A stretch of 64,000 nt of DNA from Symbiodinium natans (GCA_905221605.1 CAJNDS010000713.1:273001-337000); one strand, 5' to 3'. Numbered from the stretch's first letter, positions 24,126-35,505 are shown. A program made the numbers and translations. The notes: generated from the letters alone by a model not told the origin.

Positions 24126-25079
24126 GGCTTGAGTCAGCTTGGGGGCCGTCCCTCCATGGCGCCCTCACCTGAAAGGTGCCCGAGATGCCAAGCATGGAGC
24201 ACGAGGGCCCCAATCATGCAGAACTCCTTTCCCGCACATTGTGACCCCGCCTGCTCTCCATAGTGGGGCCTACAGGATCGGAGTCGAAAGCACCCTGGCT
24301 ACCCCCGACCCCTCCCCCAAACTCTCAACCCCACTCAGAAACCTTCAACAGAGCGTCCCACCTCCCTTGTCCCAAGTTTGGCTCTTTTCTTTGGTGACTT
24401 CCTTCCTTCCAGAGTGGCCCCCTTCCTTCCTGCCTTCCTTCCTTCCTTCCAGCACGCGTGGCCACCGAAGTGGCCGCCCCCGAGTGGCAGCAGGTCTGTC
24501 GGGGACAGTGGCTCTCTCTCGCCCTCTCCCTCCTCTCCTCCCGATCCCCTGCTTGGGGGCTTGGGGCTTTAAGCCTCGGGGGTTGAATTGCTCCAGGTTT
24601 CAAGGGCTGTTAAGGGTTTCGGGTTGGGCCTGCGGCTGCATTCTAGGACTCTCCAGAAGGCAGCGGTCGATTTGAGGAGGATTGGGGTTGTGTCTACAAC
24701 ACTTCACAGATTCCACAGCAACTCTCGGTATCCCAAGCTTCAAATCCGCCTGCAAGTAGCAAAGGCAAGCCCAGACTCTACACTCGAAGCCTGCAGACCT
24801 GAAAAGCCTAAACTCTCCATCTTGGAAAAGCTTCGTCTGGTGTTTGTGCCCAACCCTAAACCGTAAACTCCCTGGTCTTGCGCCTTGAACTTCTTGGGGG
24901 CTCCACTCATCCGACACCAAGGCGCCCTGGCTCGGGTTTCGGGCTTTTAGGGCCTTTATGGTTCAGGCACGCACGAAAGGCAACAACACAACACTTAGAT
25001 GCCAATCACCTGAGCACGTGTGCCTTCAATCAGAACCCACAGCAGCAAACCCCCCGAACGTCTTGGGGTAGTTTCATGG

Positions 25080-25170
25080 TCCCCTAATATGGGTCCTTAA
25101 CAGGGTATACCCCCTTACATACCCCTTATATACCCCCTTACATACCCCCCATACCCCCTTATATACCCCT
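25080..25170. repeat. ATACCCCCTTAC-type minisatellite
   Basis: Short tandem ACATACCCCTTATATACCCC units. The surrounding 24140-25350 shows only overlapping frames. Confidence 0.75.
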
Positions 25171-25724
25171 CACCACTCAAAAAGGCAATCTTCATGCATT
25201 CAGGCGCGCCTGCCACCCTCCTTCGCGGCTCACTCCATCTGCGCTCTGCTGCCCGAAAGGAGCCCCCCGGCTTGATCTCCGCCCGGCGCAGAAAAGAACA
25301 AGTCGGTTGGTGTTTGGGGTTCAGGGTTCCGGGTTTAGGGTTTAGGCTTTAGGGTTTGGGGCCTTCTTCGGAGGTTCTGAGACAAAGCATTCCGCGCTGA
25401 GTGCGTAGTAATGCAACCACCCAAAAGCCCAACCCCCCCCGAACACTGTGTCTCTTCAGGAATGTCGCTTGCAACGTGTGCAGAGCGAACGCTCGAGAAA
25501 GTCTAAACTCTTCACAGCCCTGAAGCCCAAAGCTACTCAGCGCTAAACTACTCAACCCGAACCCCAACACTACCCAGCAACCACCCGAAGCCCTGCAGTC
25601 CGCAGCCCGTACAACCTTACAAGCCCCTGGCCAGCAACAAGCATGATCATGATCTTGACGATGGTTATGCGTATCATTGTGATTCTTCACAGCTGCTACT
25701 GGTATGATGACCATGACTACGACT

Positions 25725-25850
25725 AGTGAAGCAGTAGCAGCAGTAGCAGCAGCAGTAGCAGCAGTACCAATGGTGGTACTGTAGTAGCTGTAGTACTAGT
25801 ACTCTAGTACTACTAGTACTAGTACTAGTAGGAGCAGCAGCAGCAGCAAA
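25725..25850. repeat. AGC/AGT trinucleotide microsatellites
   Basis: Compound (GTAGCA)n, (TAGTAC)n and (AGC)n tracts, followed directly by a CCCTAAA array to about 25975. Confidence 0.9.
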
Positions 25851-25969
25851 TAAACCCTAAACCCTCAACCCTCAACCCTCAACCCTAAACCCTAAACCCT
25901 AAACCCTCTACCCTCTACCCTCTAAACCCTGAACCCCAAACGCTAAACCCCAAACCCTGAAACCCCCTG

Positions 25970-26054
25970 ACACCACGCAAAGCGGCGGCCTTCTGCGGCC
26001 TCGGGGCCGCCGTGGCGCTCCAGAGCGCGCGGTGTCCGGCCAAGTCGAGGAGCC
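25970..26054 (-). CDS. candidate exon between opposed telomere-like arrays
   Basis: The island between CCCTAAA (25855-25970) and TTTAGGG (26068-26180) reads LLDLAGHRALWSATAAPRP on the minus strand after a CCAG|G acceptor. GC3-rich; family unknown. The plus strand is also open, so strand assignment is not secure. Confidence 0.35.
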
Positions 26055-26067
26055 CTGGCTTCTTAAG

Positions 26068-26180
26068 GTTTAGGGTTTAGGGTTTAGGGTTTAGGGTTTA
26101 GGGTTTAGGGTTTAGGGTTTAGGGTGCAGGGTGCAGGGTGTGGGGTTTAGGGTTTAGGGTTGAGGGTTTTCTGGTTTAGG
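26068..26180 (+). repeat. TTTAGGG array
   Basis: About nine perfect units, then TGCAGGG and TGGGG variants. Confidence 0.92.
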
Positions 26181-27000
26181 GGTCGAGGGTCTTTGTTCCC
26201 CTTTGGTCATCTTTAAAGAGGCCAGGTGATGCCCCTTTTGATTCTGGGTAGGTAGAGGGCCATTTCAGGCACGATAGAACATGAACTGTCCTCTCATCTT
26301 GAGTTCTAGTTTCCTGCTGCCTCCTTCACCAGACTGCGTCACGTTCTGGGATACCTCCGCCTCTTCCAGCTTGTACCTGGAGCCCAAGCGCCAGAATCCC
26401 TATATAGAAAGAGGCGCTGTCGTCGGAGTTTCCCAAGATTCGGGGGTGCCCTTTGCGGGGATTCTCGCGTTAGCACAGGCAAGAGGGCGCAAGAGATCGT
26501 GAATGTCCTTGTCATTGAACACCAAGCCTTGACCTCAGCATGAACTCATAGGCCTCCCTTTCAAGGTGCCATCACTAAACAGCACAAGAACGAAAGTGCC
26601 ATTTAGCTTGCATTTTGTCGTTGTGCTTTGGAGGCGTGGTGCTCATGCAGCCGGAGCTAGGTGATCCGGATCCGTGCGTGGAAGCATCGGTCAATGCACG
26701 TGGCAGCTTCTACTCAACCAATGCACAGGCAACATGGGGATAATGCTGGTAGATGCTTGCCTCGGTTCGGGTTTTAAGGCTTAAGGATTGGTGTGGATCA
26801 AAGCTGATCGCACGCAATGACAGGAACAGAGCATTTCCGAGGTGCCGACAGCTGGGCAGGGCAGTGGCTCGGAGCCGTCGCCCGGGTGGCTGGGCCTCTG
26901 GACTTTGCAAAGGTCGTGGAAAACTGGGATAGAGGGTTGGGGGCTTAGGCTTATGGGAGTTCGTTATCACCTTTCTTCTCAGACAAGTCAGAGACAAGTA

Positions 27001-27235
27001 GGGCTTAGGGTTTAGGGCTTAGGGCTTAGGGCTTAGGGCTTAGGGCTTAGGGCTTAGGGCTTAGGGCTTAGGGTTTAGGGCTTAGGGCTTAGGGCTTAGG
27101 GCTTAGGGCTTAGGGCTTAGGGCTTAGGGTTTAGGGTTAGGGTTTAGGGTTTAGGGTTTAGGGTTTAGGGTTTAGGGTTTAGGGTTTAGGGTTTAGGGTT
27201 TAGGGTTTGGGGTTTGGGGTTTGGGGTTTGGGGTT
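27001..27235 (+). repeat. long CTTAGGG / TTTAGGG / TTTGGGG array
   Basis: About 18 CTTAGGG units are followed by about 10 TTTAGGG and then TTTGGGG units: three variants in three separate blocks. It ends about 50 bp before a candidate exon. Confidence 0.93.
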
Positions 27236-27284
27236 TGGGGCTTCGGGTGCAAAGGTTCAGGGTTTAGAGAAGCTCTTTTTTCAG

Positions 27285-27376
27285 TCATGCACCTTGGCAT
27301 CGTTGAGATCGGTGCGCTGGGGATTCTGAGATACGAGAGGGAGGGCGGGAGACTCGCACGCTGCTTCGATACTCAG
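27285..27376 (+). CDS. candidate exon (orphan), 30 codons
   Basis: After a pyrimidine-rich TTTTTTCAG acceptor, the plus strand encodes MHLGIVEIGALGILRYERE and then a basic tail ending ...CFDTQ. The polypyrimidine tract and codon use are convincing, but I do not know the protein. Telomere-like arrays lie on both sides. Confidence 0.5.
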
Positions 27377-28011
27377 GGGAACCCGGGCCCCCTTAGGTTT
27401 AGGGTTTAGGGTTTAGGGCTTAGGGTTTCGGGTTTGGGGTTTGGGGTTTAGCGTTTAGGGTTGAGGGTTTAGGGAACCCGGGCCCCCTGTCGAGTATCGA
27501 ACCCTTGAGCCAGCACGTTATGGCTGGCGAGACTCGGAAACAGCAGCGCGCGACCTCCTGACAGGACCAACGAACAGCCATCGTTAAGAGGAGGGAGTAG
27601 ATCCAAGGCACGGTCATCATCTAGCCTTCTGCAGTGATACCTAGGGCAAAGCAGGGCAAAGCCCTGCAGGGAATACCGGTCCTGCTACATCCTCACGTAG
27701 TCGTCTCTCAGACCCAGCGCTTTGCGCTAGCTATCAAATGGTAACTACTACTTGCAACTGACTCATCTGGACGGTACCTTCGACCCCAACAGGTCTTCAG
27801 ATTTCGGGTTGTTATACAGAGTCCCAGAAGAAATCCCGAAGCTGGAGGTACTTCGGGGGCAGTCTGAGGGAGTCAATGCGTCGTTCCCAATGGCATCTCG
27901 CGGCACTCAGCGACTCGTGCTTAGGCGCTCTTGACGATGAGAACCTCGCATCGGGTTTCAGGTTGTGGGCTCACAGACCTCCCTCCCCCCACCCACCCAA
28001 AAAAACGCCAC

Positions 28012-28050
<39 letters not shown>

Positions 28051-28080
28051 CATATATATACGAAGGTGTGTATATATATA
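28012..28080. repeat. GT/AT dinucleotide microsatellite
   Basis: (GT)n followed by (AT)n and TATACA words. Confidence 0.95.
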
Positions 28081-28689
28081 CACAATATGTAACATAAATT
28101 GACACAATACATCCATAAGAACACTGAAAATAGTAGGTCATTCTCATACTACTAAGAATTGCAAACAAACGACAATGACAAGTTTTTCTAAAACCCGACG
28201 CATCACGATACCCCCGGAATGGTGACAGAGGGCAGGCGCGACCCGGCCGCGCGAGCCCCATGAAGCCTCAGTCTGGGCTTGAAGTGCAGCGTGGCGTGCT
28301 GGAGTCTTTTTGCTTCAGGGTTGAGGTGTTTAGGTTTGGGATTTAGGATTTAGCGTTTAAGGCCTTACGGTCGGGTTCAGGGGGGTTGCGGCTCAACAGC
28401 CCCGAAACTCCTGTAAAAAATCTGCAAGTGCACAACGCGAAGCCTCCAGCCCCACAGGAAATCGCGACCCTTCGGGAGAGCTTTTGGGTCTTGGGATTGA
28501 CAGTTTGGGGCGAAGCTTGTAGAAAGCTAGAGGCCCTGAACCCTCACCCCTGGGTCTCGCGCCGTGGTCCAGCTTTTGCTCATGAGGTTGTGCGGAGGGC
28601 CAGTTCGAGTAACCTGGCTTTGACATCCGGTGGGCTTAAACAAGATCAAGGGGCTTAAGGCCTTGAGAGGTTGGGGCTGAGGCAGGCAC

Positions 28690-28985
28690 TGAAGCTTGCA
28701 CCCACGGGCCCTAAAATCTTCCGGTGCCATCTCTGCAGACAAGACTGGAACCGCCTTGTGAAGTTGCGAATACCGAACCTGGATCCCAGCCCTCAGAGCT
28801 GCGCACGTTGCATCTCCACGCCGAAACCGGAAACGCCAAAGCCCTGTTCCATGCTCTCGCCTTCTCTCTCTCACTCCCTCCATCCCCTCCCAGACCACCT
28901 GCAGGCTTCGCACGAGCACATCTTCAGTCTCCGGATCCGCAGTGATCACCCAATGCCCAGCCTGGACATCGAGGGGAAATATCGG
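28690..28985 (-). CDS. two candidate exons (orphan gene)
   Basis: On the minus strand, about 28895-28985 reads IFPLDVQAGHWVITADPETE and about 28690-28810 reads AGIQVRYSQLHKAVPVLSAE. Both are GC3-rich and lie in the same frame, but the sequence between them is poor in coding character and is probably an intron. No family is recognised. Confidence 0.35.
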
Positions 28986-29312
28986 GGCTTCAGGCAAGAT
29001 TCTCACCTGTGTGACCTGCAAAGGCATAAGCTAAGGATACAAGAAGGAAGCAACAGCTATACTAGATCAAGGAGGTTGCCACACATGTTGAACGTTTGAG
29101 CCCCAAGAACAAGAACGGGCACGCCCCCAAAAAGCAGAAACGCTCACGACTCTACACTCAGGTCGAAGCATCGCGCGGAGTCCAAATCAGGAAAACGTTG
29201 GCCTGGGCAACGCGGCTGCGAAGGCTGTTGAGGGCCTAAGCCCTAATCCCTAAACCCTAAACCCTTAACCCTACAAGGGCATCCTCGCATACGCACAGAC
29301 TTCCACAGGATC

Positions 29313-29344
29313 CTGAGCAACGCCCTTCTTGGTTGCTTCGTACA
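29313..29344 (-). CDS. candidate micro-exon
   Basis: Minus strand LYEATKKGVAQ ends at CAG|GA. It sits between a CCCTAAA patch and a TTTAGGG/GGGGTTA array. It may belong with the exons at 29522-29590 and 29906-29977. Confidence 0.3.
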
Positions 29345-29442
29345 GGGTTTAGGGTTTAGGGTTTAGGGTTTAGGGGTTAGGGGTTAGGGGTTAGCGGTTA
29401 GGGGTTAGGGGTTAGGGGTTAAAGGTTAGGGGTTAGGGTAAC
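29342..29442 (+). repeat. TTTAGGG then GGGGTTA array
   Basis: Four TTTAGGG units change to about nine GGGGTTA (GGTTAGG-type) units. Confidence 0.9.
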
Positions 29443-29521
29443 CAAAGAAGAGGTGAAAGCGTACCACTGGGCTACCAAGCCTGCTTGAGCACTGGAGCTC
29501 TGACATCATAAGGAACGCTGC

Positions 29522-29590
29522 AGGAACGCTCACACAAGCTGAGGAAGGTGGCATTGGCCTTCTTGTAGGCCTCGTGGTCATGGCACTGGC
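29522..29590 (-). CDS. candidate exon with paired cysteines
   Basis: From GCGAG to T|GC the minus strand encodes QCHDHEAYKKANATFLSLCE and then RSC. The spacing of Cys and His suggests a structured small domain, but I cannot name it. Confidence 0.4.
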
Positions 29591-29905
29591 CTCGCACCGC
29601 GGTAGCCCACACATACCCAAACCCTCAAGCACTGAGCCCTAAACCCTCAACCCTAAACCCTAAACCCCCCAACATCATCTGTCCCATCTCATACCTCGCA
29701 AGCCTAAACCCACACAGGACCAAGGTGGAGCCTGGCATTGCTTTGCAGGTTGCAACCCCCCAACCCCTGAGAACCGCTCAAAACCCCCAGAAGCCCCCGA
29801 AAGGGTTTAGGGTTCAGGGTTTAGGGTTCAGGGTTTGGGGTTTAGGGTTTGGGGTTTGGGGTTTGGGGTTTAGGGTTTGGGGTTCAGGGTTCGGGGTTTA
29901 GGAGC

Positions 29906-29977
29906 AACCCGGGTTTTCGTGGGCCAAGCCCAGCTGCTGAGGCCCAGACGGTCCATGAGGGTGTACTCGCCCGTCGC
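29906..29977 (-). CDS. candidate exon, 24 codons, phase 0
   Basis: Exactly 72 bp lie between a TCAG acceptor and a TT|GC donor, encoding ATGEYTLMDRLGLSSWAWPT plus four residues. Flanked on both sides by telomere-like arrays (29812-29903 and 30005-30050). Family unknown. Confidence 0.45.
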
Positions 29978-30390
29978 CTGACTCTACAGACCTAAACGGC
30001 CCTAAGGGTTTAGGGTTTGCGGTTTAGGGTTTCGGGTTTAGGGGTTAGGGTAACCCAAAAAACCTGCACGGTAAACCCTATTCCCCGAACTAATGCTCAG
30101 AACCCCATTCAGATCCGGATCAACTGTCGGGTGTTTTTCCAGGATCTGGTGAAGGGGCCTGCCACCAGAAAATTCAGGACCTCATGAACCAAAAAAATCG
30201 TTAACACCCTAGTAAACCCCAAAAGTACCTAGACTCCCATACACCCAGACTTACCTGTAAGACCTCTGAGATAATCAATCTTGTCGACCAGTTGCAACCG
30301 AACAAGCTTCCGCTTGAACGATGAGCTTCTTGGCTGGCTGCGCCTCGGGCGGTTTAAGTGATCTATGGGGTTCCTCGTTTGAAGCCAGCT

Positions 30391-30504
30391 GGGAGCTATA
30401 CTCCCCTTAGAACCTTAATAAAAAAATATTTTTGTTAATATCCTCTTGGGTTTTTATATAAACAAAAATTCTAAAAAAATAAGTCCCAAGGGGGATATAG
30501 GGAG
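30391..30504. mobile_element. possible third MITE-like element (AT-rich core)
   Basis: Imperfect inverted ends GGGAGCTATACTCCCCTT and AAGGGGGATATAGGGAG enclose an AT-rich core (AATAAAAAAATATTTTTGTT). Only one full copy is seen, so element status is tentative. Confidence 0.45.
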
Positions 30505-33050
30505 AAGTGTCCATGTACAGGGTGAGGATATGGGAACATCCTGAGCCCCCGGCCTTCACAGGTCCTGCCTTCTCTGTCTTGGGCTTGGGCCCTGCCTCTT
30601 CGGACATTTCCAAGTGAGCTTTCTTCTCCTCCGCTTCCTTGTCAGCCTTCTCTTGCGTTTTTTGCCACGCCTCTTCCTTGGCTTCCTTGCGAGCCGTCTC
30701 CGCAACTTCCTTGCACGACGTCTCCTCTGCTTCCTTGCGCGCGCTCTCCTCGGCTTCCTTGCGAGCTGTCTCCTCTGCTTCCTTGCGCGCGCTCTCCTCG
30801 GCTTCCTTGCGCGCCGTCTCCTCGGCTTCCTTGCGAGCTGTCTCCTCTGCTTCCTTGCGCGCCCGCTCCTCGGCTTCCTTGCGCGCCCGCTCCTCGGCTT
30901 CCTTGCGCGCACGCTCCTCGGCTTCCTTGCGCGCCTGCTCCTCGGCTTCCTTGCGCGCCCGTTCCTCGGCCTCCTTGCGAGCCCTCTCCTCCGCCTCGCG
31001 GCGTGCTCGTTCTTCCTCTTCTTGAGCGTGCCTTGTCTCAGCAAGCTCTGCCATCTCGATGGTGAGGGATTCGAGTTGCTGCTCCTCTACACGCAGCTTC
31101 TTTGCCGTGTTGGACGTCTGCTGCACAAGCGCTTGCACGCGGCTTTCCTCAAAACACACGAGAAATCCAAGAACTCATAGAACACAAGCTCATGTTGAGA
31201 TGTGCCCCCTTATACTGACAGTCCTGAGTAACCTTAGTAGGGATTCTAGTACCCCCTACTACAATCCCTATGAAGGACTATTAGTATAAGGGGGGGACAT
31301 CCCAAAGCTCATGGAAGATTTGGCCTCCTGGCGCAACGCCTCGTGCGCCGCTGCCTGGCTTCCAGAGCTTCGGATCTGCACTTGGCCACTTGGTAACACG
31401 ATCTGCCCTGCATCCGAAGCTACGAGTTTCCGAACCCAAGGGCGTATATCCTACTTTCTGCAAGAACCCCCAAGAATCCCTCAGAAACCCTGAGAACCAA
31501 GTCGGCTGCACAAAGTGCTGGAGCGCCGCCAGAAGCTCTGCATCCTTTTGAAAGCGCGAGCTGCGAGGCTCAGGAGCCTAAGCCCCTCCAACAACCCCCT
31601 AAAACCCCTCACCCCTAAAACCCCAAAAAAACCGAAAACACCCGTAAAATAACTGTGAAAACACCCCCAAAAACATTGCCCCTAAAATCCCTCAAACCCC
31701 GAAAAAACCCTAAAATACCCCGAAGAAACACCCTAAAGCCCCCGATACCCCGACAACCCCTAAACACCCCTAAAAACACCCCTAAAAATACCCCTAAACC
31801 CTAAACCCTAAACCCTACTTGTCTCTGAGGGAAACCACATTGCGGCGCCTGGCAGCCCGGATCCGCGGTGGGGCCTTCGTGGATGAAGGCCAGGGCCTGG
31901 CAAAGGCCACTCTGGGATGGGTTTAGGGTGTTTCTGGTTTAGTAGGGTTTCGGGTTTAGGGTTTAGGGTTTAGGGTTTAGGGTTTAGGGTATCCCAGAAT
32001 GCCCGAAGCCCTAAGGAGCGGCGCTTGTTGGGTTCATCGGGCCGTTCTGAGGCAAGAAGGAAACAAGACGGAAATAGAAATCTCAACTCCCCAAATTCTC
32101 TCCCCCAATGCTCCCCCAAAACCCCCCTACTCTCCCGGAACCACCCAAGAAAATCTCCCAAAGAGCACCCAAGAACTTCGCGATCCACCCTCAACCCCCA
32201 CCTTGCTCTCATCCGCCTCCAGGCGCAGCGCAAAGCGCGCCACTTGCCCAGCGAGCTCCTGCAGTTCCTGCCATTCGGGGATTTCGGGTTTAGGGTTTTT
32301 GGGCTTGAGGTTTAGAGTTTTTGGGCTTGGGGGTCACGAGCCCCCTCACGCTGAAGCTAAAGGGAGGTGGGCTTTCCATGGCACCTGCGTGGCCGCACGC
32401 AAACCTTTGGAGTCTGCTTCGTGCCGCTGCGCCTGGCACGCTGCCACGCGGGCCCCAAACCCCTAAACCCGTTTAGGGTTTAGGCTTTGGGGTTAAGGGT
32501 TTAGGGTTAAGGGTTTCGGGGTTGAGGGTTGAGGGTTGAGGGTTGAGGGTTTAGGGTTTAGGACCCCCTCTAAACCGGAGAGAAGGCAACACGCAACCTC
32601 CACAAGGCCCAGACAGGGTCCACCTCCCCCGGCCTTCAGCGCATCGGCACGCCCATGTGCGGCTTCAACAAGCGAAGCAGCCTGGAACCCAGAGGCCGCC
32701 CCAACTTTCGGGCTTAGGGAGTTTAGGATTGAGTCTTGAACCCCAGAAACCTTAGACGCTTCAACCATCCCTGCAGCCCTGTACACCCTACTTTGGTAGT
32801 TCTCACCTACCAGGACGTGCAAGTCTGCTTTTCGGACCCCCGAACTTGTTTGTGTTTGGGGGTGGACCGACCGGAAAACCCAAAAACCTTAAAGGCCTCT
32901 GCACGCCACGCCAGGTCGAGGCTTGCGACACGCAGCGGGGACCCCAAAGAAGAAGAACCCAAATTTAGAGAACTCCCGGCCGAAGGACCCAACGCTCCCC
33001 TTCTGTGCCTCTGTGGCACAGGCTGCTTCGACATCGATGCGCCGCCTTGC
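30500..33050 (-). CDS. coiled-coil protein gene, multi-exon, with coding minisatellite
   Basis: A series of helical, charge-rich exons reads in one direction: about 33000-33045 (RIDVEAACATE), 32634-32681 (AASLVEAAHGRADALK, 16 codons, CCAG to AAG|GC), a short AQRHEADSK exon near 32410-32440, 32202-32267 (ELQELAGQVARFALRLEADE..., 22 codons, CAG to AAG|GT), 31314-31407 (GQIVLPSGQVQIRSSGSQAA...), then about 30570-31155. The last exon starts ESRVQALVQQTSNTAKK and continues with about 14 tandem 8-residue units of the type ARKEAEER/ARKEAEET. The product is a long helical rod; repeats of this kind occur in cytoskeletal and flagellar proteins, but no specific family is claimed. Donors after the repeat are probably GC. 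MITE A copy 6 splits the last two exons. That all these exons form one gene is inference. Confidence 0.6.
30695..31010 (-). repeat. 24-bp coding minisatellite
   Basis: In gene orientation the unit is GCGCGCAAGGAAGCCGAGGA plus four bases, repeated about 14 times with small changes. It encodes ARKEAEE(R/T/S/Q). The reading frame is kept throughout. Confidence 0.9.
31195..31305. mobile_element. MITE family A, copy 6, perfect 8-bp target duplication
   Basis: The element runs from TTGAGATGTGCCCCCTTATA to TATAAGGGGGGGACATCCCAA. AGCTCATG occurs immediately on both sides (31187-31194 and 31306-31313). It lies between two exons of the coiled-coil gene and abuts the 3' side of the upstream exon, so it supplies most of that intron. 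Confidence 0.92.
31830..31920 (+). CDS. candidate exon, strand uncertain
   Basis: The plus strand reads TTLRRLAARIRGGAFVDEGQ and continues to a GG|GT donor formed exactly where a TTTAGGG run begins. The minus strand is also open (AARRRNVVSLRDK), which would fit the surrounding coiled-coil gene. I cannot decide between them. Confidence 0.35.
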
Positions 33051-33570
33051 GGCTACAGGTACCCTGAACCCTAAACCCTAAACCCTCAACCAAGCCCTAT
33101 AGATAGGGTTGAACGCAAGGCTCAAGGGCGCTTCAGGCAGCGCAGCGGTGGCAGGCTTAGGACCCCTGAGCCCTAGGAAGAACTGATTTAGACTCAGCCC
33201 TCAACCGGAAATCCTAAACTCCCGAACATGCGAGTTCCCAGAAGCCCCAAACCCCGTTGGAAGATTTTTGAAACAAAGGGACCGAACCAAGCCCAACACT
33301 CAAGCCCCCGACCCATACCCAAAACAACCCTAAACAACCCTAAGCCTGCCCTGAAAACCAAAAACCTAACCCCGAAACAACCCTATGCAACCCCAGCAAC
33401 CTCAACTCCCCCAACCCAAGAACCTAAACCCCAAACCACCCGAAACAACCCCAAAACCCAAACTCCCTAAACAACTCAAACAGACCCTAAGGCCCAGTCT
33501 TTGCAGTCTTTGGGGGGGGGGGGCCTCTTCTGCTCCGGCTGAGGGGCTTGGGAGATGCCCCCATCCTGAG

Positions 33571-33730
33571 TCTGGGTTTAGGGTTTAGGGTTTAGGGTTT
33601 AGGGTTTAGGGTTTAGGGTTTAGGGTTTAGGGTTTAGGGTTTAGGGTTTAGGGTTTAGGGTTTAGGGTTTGGGGTTTGGGGTTTAGGGTTTAGGGTTTAG
33701 GGTTTGGGGTTTAGGGTTTAGGGTTTAGGG
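33571..33730 (+). repeat. long TTTAGGG array
   Basis: About 14 perfect TTTAGGG units (33571-33668), then TTTGGGG variants. Followed by a direct duplication of about 60 bp (GGGTCAGGTCTTCAGGGG ... at 33728 and 33790). Confidence 0.95.
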
Positions 33731-34029
33731 TCAGGTCTTCAGGGGTTTGGGGTTGGGGGTTCAGGGCTGCGGTTTCGGCTTTAGGGTTTAGGGTCAGGTC
33801 TTCAGGGGTTCGGGGTTGGGGGTTCAGGGCTGCGGTTTCGGCTTTAGGGTCTGGGGGTGTTTGGGTTAGGGTTTAGGCTTGAGGCCCCAGGAGTAGAGGG
33901 CTTAGGGTGCGGCTTGAAGCGCTTTCGGTGTCGGGGTTGCTTGGGGTTAGGGGATTTCTTCTCGGGCTCGCGCCCTGCCCTGTGGGGCTGCCGGCGCAAG
34001 GGCTTAGGGGGTTTCCATCTGAGCCTGGG

Positions 34030-34160
34030 ACTGCCCAAAACCCTACACCCCAAACCCAAAACCCCAAACCCCAAACCACAAACCCTCAACCCCAAACCCC
34101 AAACCCCAAACCCCAAACTCCAAACCCCAAACCCAAACCCCAAACCCAAAACCTCAAGCC
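34030..34160 (-). repeat. CCCCAAA/CCCAAAC array
   Basis: CCCCAAA units of the telomere-variant type, opposite in orientation to the array at 33571-33730. Confidence 0.9.
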
Positions 34161-34164
34161 CTCA

Positions 34165-34243
34165 ACAGCACCACGAAGCCGAGGCTATGACCAGCTGCAT
34201 GTCCACAGCCATGATGCGATCTGAGCAGAGAAGGGTCTTCACG
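34165..34243 (-). CDS. candidate exon (orphan)
   Basis: The minus-strand frame VKTLLCSDRIMAVDMQLVIA continues for a few residues and has coding-like third positions. It sits between a TTTAGGG patch with MITE A copy 7 and a CCCCAAA array. Family unknown. Confidence 0.4.
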
Positions 34244-34320
34244 GGGCCTTGAGAGGGTTTCAGGCTGTGGGGCTTGGTGTTTAGGGTTTAGGGTTTGTGG
34301 TTTAGGGTTTAGGGTTTGCC

Positions 34321-34400
34321 TTGGGATGTTTTTCCTTGTACTAACAGTGGGGTACTATAGTCCCTATTAAGGACTGGTAGTATAAGGGTGAACATCCCAA
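34321..34400. mobile_element. MITE family A, copy 7
   Basis: A short copy (80 bp) running from TTGGGATGTTTTTCCTTGTA to TATAAGGGTGAACATCCCAA. The flanking octamers GGTTTGCC (34313-34320) and GGCTTGCC (34401-34408) match at 7 of 8. The left flank lies in a telomere-like array, so the element landed in, or next to, TTTAGGG repeats. Confidence 0.88.
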
Positions 34401-35384
34401 GGCTTGCCTTAAACCTCCGTTGCCCAAAGGCACCAAAACTGTAGTCTACTGGCGTTCATTTCAAGCGCCCGGTTGGGAAGGGTTTGGCAACTTCAATAGA
34501 AAACCCAGGTGACGCTGAGGCCAGTGCAGCAGAAAGGAGGCGCGAAGGCTCGCAGCTAATCGAAGCGCGTTGAGCCCAGGTGGGATGGCTACGAGGGGCA
34601 GCCGATGATCGAGCGGAGTTTGGGGGTTTGGGGGTTTAGGGGTTTTGGGTTTTGGGGTTTAGAGCTTGAGGTTGCCTGAAGCCTGGTGGCCTAGGCAAGA
34701 GCATCACCAACCACTGCCACCGGGCTCCCCAAGTGTCGGTCCCAAACTCCATGGAAGATGGACCCGAATGGACATGCGGAATTTAGAGGGGCTTCTCCTC
34801 GTTGATGACTCTACTGCCTTCTCATACAAAACATCCCACAACCGAAGAGCAAGCAACAAAACGAAGCCTCATCCTTCTTCAGCTCGAAGCCATTCATGCG
34901 GAAGACCTGGGCAAGCGACCCGCGTCTCGGGTGCCCAAGGCCCGAAGGTTCAGTCGCTGCGAAGAGGAGGCCCACGAGGCCTCTCAAAACCTCAAAAAGC
35001 TCCAACCCCTCCCAAAAAGCGCTCTAAACCACCATGGCTTCATAAGATATCGGAGCACCTCAGCGTGCGCCTCGGCAAGCTGCTCCTGCCGAATGGAGGG
35101 CCACTGAAGCAAAACACAGGTGTCCTGAATAATTAGAACAGGGTCTTGGGGTTTGTTAGAGTATAAGTACAAAGGGGCCCTGAAGGAATACAATTTGTAT
35201 TTATCCCGACCCCAGGTGTCGAGCTCCATCCCTCCGCTTGCCCTTGGCACGCCACTTTCTGGAGGCTGTGCGATTTAAGTACCCCAAGACCACGGGGGAT
35301 GAAACAAAGAATCTCTCAAAAAGAGACCATCGTCCCTACCTAAGTAACCCCCAAGTCCCTTGCAAGGGTCCCTCCTCTAGTCCC

Positions 35385-35480
35385 CTGATCAAGAAGAGCC
35401 GGCGCCTGGGCCGGGGTCAGCTGCAGCGGGTGGGGCGTCACCAAAGGCTGGCGATCCAGGCGGGTCTCCCGGTTCAGCGC
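35385..35480 (-). CDS. candidate exon, 32 codons, next to MITE A copy 8
   Basis: A 96-bp minus-strand frame after TGTCCCAG encodes ALNRETRLDRQPLVTPHPLQ and then LTPAQAPALLDQ. The codon bias is strong. The acceptor is only about 25 bp from the end of MITE A copy 8. Family unknown. Confidence 0.5.
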
Positions 35481-35505
35481 CTGGGACATGGCGGAGACCC
35501 CTGAT

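Noticed and set aside
27367-27502. Inverted repeat around GAACCCGGGCCCCCT flanking a TTTAGGG patch
   Set aside because: The match is short and built on a self-complementary CCCGGG core; not enough to call an element.
30614-31180. 188-codon plus-strand frame rich in Leu/Phe, looking like a membrane protein
   Set aside because: It is the antisense of the ARKEAEER coding minisatellite; the hydrophobicity is an artefact of reading the repeat backwards.
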